A stretch of 8,046 nt of DNA. Source: an uncultured Erysipelotrichaceae bacterium (GTDB lineage Bacteria > Bacillota_I > Bacilli_A > Erysipelotrichales > Erysipelotrichaceae). Below the pieces are notes generated by a model. The model was not told the origin of the DNA, ran no database searches, and saw nothing but the letters and a program-made list of their open reading frames with translations. Below are positions 5,690-8,046 of this stretch, in pieces. The stretch covers positions 1-8,046 of the forward strand of contig CALUZL010000160.1 of assembly GCA_944325295.1 (NCBI GenBank). Direction: 5' to 3'. A program made the position numbers and the translations under genes. Numbering within the stretch: position 1 is the stretch's first letter; each line of letters starts with the position of its first letter.

Positions 5690-6013
5690 TTATATCTTAT
5701 CTTCTCCCCTGCCTGCAAACTCATGTTTTCTTTCTGAGTTATAATAAATCTCCTGCATGAACAAAAGCCCCGTCTGAAAGCCAATCTCCATATATACCGC
5801 TGAAATCACTTCTGTAAGAGCCGTGGCTGCATCCACCAACTCAGAACTTTTATTTCCGCTGTATTTATCTGCTATTTTCCCATACTGAGCAAACGCCTCC
5901 TCCATCCGACTCTCATAGTCTGGAATATCCGTATCTGGTTCGTACCCATATAAGAGATGATCCACTACATTCTTAACCTTTGCTCTCTTAAAAATCTTTT
6001 GTATATAATCCAT
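5690..6013 (-). CDS. Hypothetical helical protein, 107 residues
   Basis: The frame opens at 6118, but the upstream part contains the terminator hairpin of the previous gene. The ATG at 6013 has a strong AGGAGGAG site about 10 bases upstream and is chosen. The protein starts MDYIQKIFKRAKVKNVVDHL and carries an acidic middle (YEPDTDIPDYESRMEEAF). It then has a conserved-looking helix, AVYMEIGFQTGLLFMQEIYY. The layout recalls small unnamed clostridial proteins with an LLYG motif and a GFQxGLLxMxEI helix (perhaps DUF6809), but this is memory-based and weak. It stands alone between two nearly identical hairpins. No function can be given. Confidence 0.72.
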   Translation of the reverse strand: MDYIQKIFKRAKVKNVVDHLLYGYEPDTDIPDYESRMEEAFAQYGKIADKYSGNKSSELVDAATALTEVISAVYMEIGFQTGLLFMQEIYYNSERKHEFAGRGEDKI

Positions 6014-6093
6014 ATTAAAATCACTCCTCCTGCCCATGCTTTTTAAAAATTGTCTTTTAATTTGATACTTTCCTGTCTTTTCGCATAGAAAAA

Positions 6094-6115
6094 TCCGGGC
6101 GTATTTCAGCCCGGA
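6094..6115 (-). terminator. Terminator of the MNT operon
   Basis: On the minus strand the stem TCCGGGC/GCCCGGA (7 bp, eight-base loop) is followed by TTTTT. This is a good intrinsic terminator about 45 bases after the 60-aa gene. Confidence 0.85.
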
Positions 6116-6158
6116 CATTTTTCACATATTATTTTCCGCTTTTCCTGCGCCATTGAAA

Positions 6159-6341
6159 TCAAGAATCTCCGTAACGTCTATCTATTTCCTGTAAAAGATA
6201 TGCGCAGTCCTCTTTTGTAATCCCGTTTCTCTTTAAAATTGCCGCTAACTTTTCAATCCAGAAGTCCTGAACCTCTTTTCGGTTAAATACGCTCTCCAGG
6301 TTATCCGGCTTATGTACAACAATTTCTATTTTCTGAGTCAC
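6159..6341 (-). CDS. Small hypothetical protein, 60 residues
   Basis: Translation probably starts at a GTG at 6341, with GGAGGG about six bases upstream. The sequence (MTQKIEIVVHKPDNLESVF, then DFWIEKLAAILKRNG, then DCAYLLQEIDRRYG) is soluble, with a beta strand and two helices, and no family is recognised. Its 5' end overlaps the last 32 bases of the truncated HEPN gene in another frame. Its ribosome binding site therefore sits inside HEPN-derived sequence or right at the deletion junction. It shares the transcript and terminator of the MNT gene. It may be a passenger, or a new second product of the former toxin-antitoxin operon. Confidence 0.65.
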   Translation of the reverse strand: MTQKIEIVVHKPDNLESVFNRKEVQDFWIEKLAAILKRNGITKEDCAYLLQEIDRRYGDS

Positions 6342-6453
6342 ACTTTCCCTCCGCTTCCAGAAGAATTTCCGCTGATTTTATATCACTCTTTGCAACCTCA
6401 AGACGATACATCGCCAGATCACGCCGTGTTCCCTTTTCGTTATGCTGCGTCAA
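6310..6453 (-). pseudogene. Truncated HEPN-domain toxin gene
   Basis: From a TTG at 6453, inside the 3' end of the MNT gene and 9 bases after a GGAGGGGG site, the frame encodes 47 residues. It includes RRDLAMYRLEVAKSDIKSAE and then ILLEAE. This matches the first helix pair of HEPN proteins, with the general pattern YRLExAKxDLxxAxxLLE. The frame then runs through unrelated CDSENRNCCT to a stop. The catalytic R-x4-6-H motif, which lies much later in HEPN toxins of about 110-140 residues, is gone. The order, with MNT upstream and HEPN overlapping its end, is that of MNT/HEPN toxin-antitoxin modules. A deletion seems to have fused the HEPN start to the following small gene. An abnormally short but still expressed peptide is possible. 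Confidence 0.65.
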
Positions 6454-6781
6454 ATAACTTTACCCCCTCCATTTCCACATTTGAATAGAATGGGTATACA
6501 CCCACCCACTTGTTAAAATGCGCCTTATTCTTTGCTATCGGCTTAATATCCAGATCGTAGTCCATATTAAAATCATAAGTCATTCCAGACAATTCATGCC
6601 GGTACTTTTTGATTTCCATATCGCTCAAATCCAGAAGCACCATAATATCTATGTCGGAATCTTCCGTATAATCGCCTCTTGCATAAGATCCGTACAGGAT
6701 CACCGTCTTTAAATGAGCTCCATATATTTTACTGAGCAGTTCGACATACTGCATGACCAGATTACTTGTTGTCACAGGCAT
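6440..6781 (-). CDS. MNT-type minimal nucleotidyltransferase (antitoxin-like)
   Basis: The 113-residue product has the polymerase-beta-like motif GSYARGDYTEDSDIDIMV. It carries G31-S32, with D43 and D45 as metal ligands and D78 (in DYDLDIKPI) as the likely third acid. Full catalytic residues suggest an active enzyme. In MNT/HEPN systems the MNT protein neutralises the HEPN RNase by adding nucleotides to a tyrosine near its active site. Here the partner downstream is truncated, so this would be an orphan antitoxin or act on a HEPN elsewhere. The start at 6781 has AGAAGGTG five bases upstream. A promoter (TATAAT at 6811-6806) precedes it, so it is the first gene of its operon. Confidence 0.9.
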   Translation of the reverse strand: MPVTTSNLVMQYVELLSKIYGAHLKTVILYGSYARGDYTEDSDIDIMVLLDLSDMEIKKYRHELSGMTYDFNMDYDLDIKPIAKNKAHFNKWVGVYPFYSNVEMEGVKLFDAA

Positions 6782-6805
6782 ATCAGCACCTTCTTTCTTT
6801 AATCT

Positions 6806-6835
6806 ATTATAATCTTACCGAAAATACTTATGCAA
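6806..6835 (-). promoter_or_regulatory. Likely promoter of the MNT operon
   Basis: On the minus strand, a perfect TATAAT (6811-6806) lies 25 bases before the MNT start. A weak TTGCAT (6835-6830) is 18 bases further upstream. The -10 box is convincing; the -35 box is poor. Confidence 0.55.
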
Positions 6836-6884
6836 TTATTTTTTTTCTAAAAACAGAAAACAGACGATATCATATTATATCAGA

Positions 6885-7007
6885 ATGCCTACGCACCTCT
6901 TCAAGATGAACTGGCTGCTCATGTCGATCGTACTGCTGTGCATCATGGCGATGGCGCTGTATGCGGTGATCGGGGTGGTGGAGAAATTATATAAAAGACA
7001 ATATTAA
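6885..7007 (+). pseudogene. C-terminal fragment of a probable ABC transporter permease
   Basis: A 40-residue frame on the plus strand reads MPTHLFKMNWLLMSIVLLCI and then MAMALYAVIGVVEKLYKRQY before a stop. It is one transmembrane helix followed by an amphipathic VVEKLYKR tail. This resembles the C-terminal end of NitT/TauT-type ABC permeases (pattern LLY-x-h-h-x-h-hE+L), a judgement from memory. Base use supports a relic: the codons are rich in G and C at third positions (CTG, GCG, GTG, ATC), while sequence on both sides is AT-rich. No ribosome binding site is seen before the ATG, and the homology seems to begin near 6880. Read as a leftover gene end at an insertion or deletion junction, not a working gene. 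Confidence 0.45.
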
Positions 7008-7070
7008 CCCGTCCTGGATTCTCCCGCTTTTATAACCCGGAAATTGGATATGATGACCAGCATTAGTAGA

Positions 7071-7113
7071 AAAACGGTTTATGTTAGCAAAATTGACTGA
7101 CATAAACCGTTTT
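7071..7113 (-). terminator. Strong terminator of the 138-aa gene
   Basis: AAAACGGTTTATGT (7071-7084) and ACATAAACCGTTTT (7100-7113) are perfect 14-bp arms. They extend by about three more pairs, including a G-T wobble. Read on the minus strand, the stem ends in a run of T. It lies 10 bases after the stop of the leftward gene ending at 7123. Confidence 0.85.
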
Positions 7114-7122
7114 AATATATTA

Positions 7123-7539
7123 TTAATCTTTCTCAATTTTTCCACACCATTTTTCGATAGAGGTCTCATGTAATGGCGAATATTTATTATAGATATCTTC
7201 TGGTTTGATTTTATCCTCAATAACTTCTGACTTCAAATTATATTTCCACTGCATACAAGTATATATGTCTGCCATCCACTCTAAAATAAACTCATCATAC
7301 TTCTCATTTATCACACTTTCAGAATTTATGCTGATTTCAAAACTTCCTAAGTTCTGCTTTGGCGTCTTGCTCAAATACAGTGGATTTTCCCAATCCATAG
7401 CCCTACGATAGTCACTTTTCATGTAATCTCTTACCACTCGAAATGGCTCGTCCGTATTCCGGGCAATCAATTTAAACAAATATCTGGTTTTTTGGAGCAT
7501 GCTGTCATAATAATACATATCATAAGCCATCTTACTCAT
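7123..7539 (-). CDS. Conserved hypothetical protein, 138 residues
   Basis: The frame allows an ATG at 7548, but AAGGAG is only one base from it. The ATG at 7539 is ten bases away and is chosen. The sequence opens MSKMAYDMYYYDSMLQKTRY, and residues 14-45 carry LFKLIARNTDEPFRVVRDYM. A C-terminal part follows with KYDEFILEWMADIYTCMQWK and KIKPEDIYNKYSPLHE. It has no signal peptide or membrane helix and is rich in aromatic and charged residues. I recall similar proteins beside DUF3990/DUF3791 genes, which look like toxin-antitoxin modules, but cannot verify that here. A DUF3990-like remnant directly upstream supports the idea. It may be a leftover partner or immunity component. A strong terminator follows. 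Confidence 0.7.
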   Translation of the reverse strand: MSKMAYDMYYYDSMLQKTRYLFKLIARNTDEPFRVVRDYMKSDYRRAMDWENPLYLSKTPKQNLGSFEISINSESVINEKYDEFILEWMADIYTCMQWKYNLKSEVIEDKIKPEDIYNKYSPLHETSIEKWCGKIEKD

Positions 7540-7589
7540 AATAATCATTCTCCTTATGGTAGATCATATAGAATGTGCCGGATCTCCAT

Positions 7590-7691
7590 TTAATATTGCC
7601 CAGCTTTTGCGCGATCTTCATATTCTGTTGTGTAAAACCCATTACCATAATCATTATCATCCTTTATGTATAAAAGTCTAGCACATCCGCT
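7590..7691 (-). pseudogene. Remnant of a DUF3990-like gene
   Basis: In one minus-strand frame the sequence reads KDDNDYGNGFYTTEYEDRAK and then AGQY before a stop. The block NDYG-x-GFYTTE-x5-AK resembles the conserved N-terminal block of DUF3990 proteins, which are thought to be related to ADP-ribosyltransferases. The frame is open for only 33 codons, closed by stops on both sides. No start is present, and the family is normally over 140 residues. A different frame (KLGNIKWRSGTFYMIYHKEN) runs from here into the start of the 138-aa gene and may be the tail of the same or another broken gene. The call is from a short motif. Confidence 0.4.
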
Positions 7692-7694
7692 TTA

Positions 7695-7920
7695 ATTTGT
7701 ATGGAAATTTTACTGTGTCTTGCTCAAAAACCGCCATTCTGATTTTATATACTGAACACTAAATTCCCGGATATAAAGCACAGTTATTGCTTTACATACG
7801 TTTACCATTTTATAAACAACTTTTTTTAAATGCCACAATATGTCTATCTGATCGTATATAATATTAATAACTCAACTTTCCCACCAGTATAATCCTTGCT
7901 GATGCTTGATTTATCTGGTA
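7695..7920. other. Non-coding stretch with no recognised feature
   Basis: This AT-rich stretch separates the DUF3990-like remnant from the control region at the right edge. Frames on both strands are short and broken by stops, and none reads like a known family. It probably contains degraded sequence and the outer end of whatever element begins near 7920. Confidence 0.5.
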
Positions 7921-7955
7921 AAAAATACATTTTATTGGTGCCTTGACATAAAAAT

Positions 7956-8036
7956 AGCACCTGATCTTTGGTATAATAAGATTAGCCAAATCAAACAAAT
8001 ACAAAAGAAGAGGTGCTAATCTCATGATATACCAAA
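7956..8036 (+). promoter_or_regulatory. Extended -10 promoter and nested inverted repeats around a gene start
   Basis: TGG followed by TATAAT (7969-7977) is a good extended -10 promoter. Around it are TTTGGTAT/ATACCAAA (7967-7974 and 8029-8036) and GATTAGC/GCTAATC (7980-7986 and 8015-8021), which nest as one imperfect stem. A competing pair, AGCACCT/AGGTGCT (7956-7962 and 8011-8017), would cover the ribosome binding site. A transcript begun at this promoter, near 7984, lacks most of the left arms. One entering from upstream would contain them. Confidence 0.6.
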
Positions 8037-8046
8037 TGAAGCAAAA
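8024..8046 (+). CDS. Start of an unidentified gene at the right edge
   Basis: An ATG at 8024 follows GAGGTG by eight bases, itself downstream of an extended -10 promoter. Only seven codons are inside the window (MIYQMKQ), too few to name a family. The elaborate start-enclosing inverted repeats suggest an insertion-sequence transposase, for which such protection is well known. A LURP-one-type protein also often begins with a similar string. Both are guesses. Confidence 0.55.

Noticed and set aside
6008..6577. 15-base match TGATTTTAATATGGA between the start of the 107-aa gene and the middle of the MNT gene
   Set aside because: It is short and AT-rich, flanking bases differ, and a chance match of this size in 8 kb is plausible.
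7557..7682. 41-residue plus-strand frame MVDHIECAGSPFNIAQ...
   Set aside because: It is antisense to the DUF3990-like remnant, lacks a ribosome binding site, and ends in a His/Tyr-rich tail from antisense low-complexity sequence.
7943..7977. Consensus TTGACA paired with TATAAT at the right edge
   Set aside because: The spacing is 23 bases, too long for a standard promoter. The extended -10 motif (TGG before TATAAT) explains activity better.

Overview
The window looks like an accessory (mobile or island) segment from a low-GC Firmicute, most likely a gut clostridium of the Lachnospiraceae type. This rests on the AT-rich composition, strong GGAGG-type ribosome binding sites, and protein styles typical of those genomes: zinc-ribbon membrane proteins, Sel1 repeats, a short RadC-like JAMM protein, a small excisionase and a MNT/HEPN pair. 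No rRNA, tRNA or housekeeping operon is visible, so the host assignment is an inference.

Layout. Positions 1-~390 are the 5' end of an IS256-family insertion sequence running off the left edge. It has cut the last gene of a leftward operon (3054 to 381). That operon encodes a four-helix membrane protein with Sel1 repeats and a C-terminal zinc ribbon, then a zinc-ribbon/membrane/coiled-coil protein with six 39-bp repeats, then a membrane-anchored protein missing its C-terminus. A divergent XRE repressor gene (3177-3458) shares the upstream region, and a likely operator lies inside the operon promoter. The XRE gene and the next leftward pair, a short radC-like gene and a coupled 65-aa gene, converge on a shared terminator.

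Positions 4164-4672 are non-coding and rich in palindromes, followed by a very AT-rich tract with repeated TACTTAT. Next comes a rightward three-gene operon (4673-5620): a ribbon-helix-helix protein, a minimal HUH relaxase and an excisionase-like HTH protein. I read the non-coding block plus this operon as a compact mobilisation module with a candidate origin of transfer, and radC in the divergent leading-region position. No integrase is present.

Positions 5690-6781 hold leftward small genes: a 107-aa unknown, a 60-aa unknown, a truncated HEPN toxin gene and an intact MNT nucleotidyltransferase (antitoxin type). Positions 6885-7007 carry a GC-richer tail of what looks like an ABC permease, a relic of another genome context. 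A leftward 138-aa conserved protein with a strong terminator follows, preceded by the remnant of a DUF3990-like gene. The right edge (about 7920-8046) enters another gene, possibly another insertion sequence, whose start is enclosed in nested inverted repeats.

Overall the segment is a mosaic of transfer, toxin-antitoxin and regulatory pieces flanked by one definite and one possible mobile element, with several genes broken at junctions. The best candidates for something undescribed are the XRE-controlled zinc-ribbon/Sel1 membrane operon and the RHH/mini-relaxase/Xis module with its palindromic upstream region.
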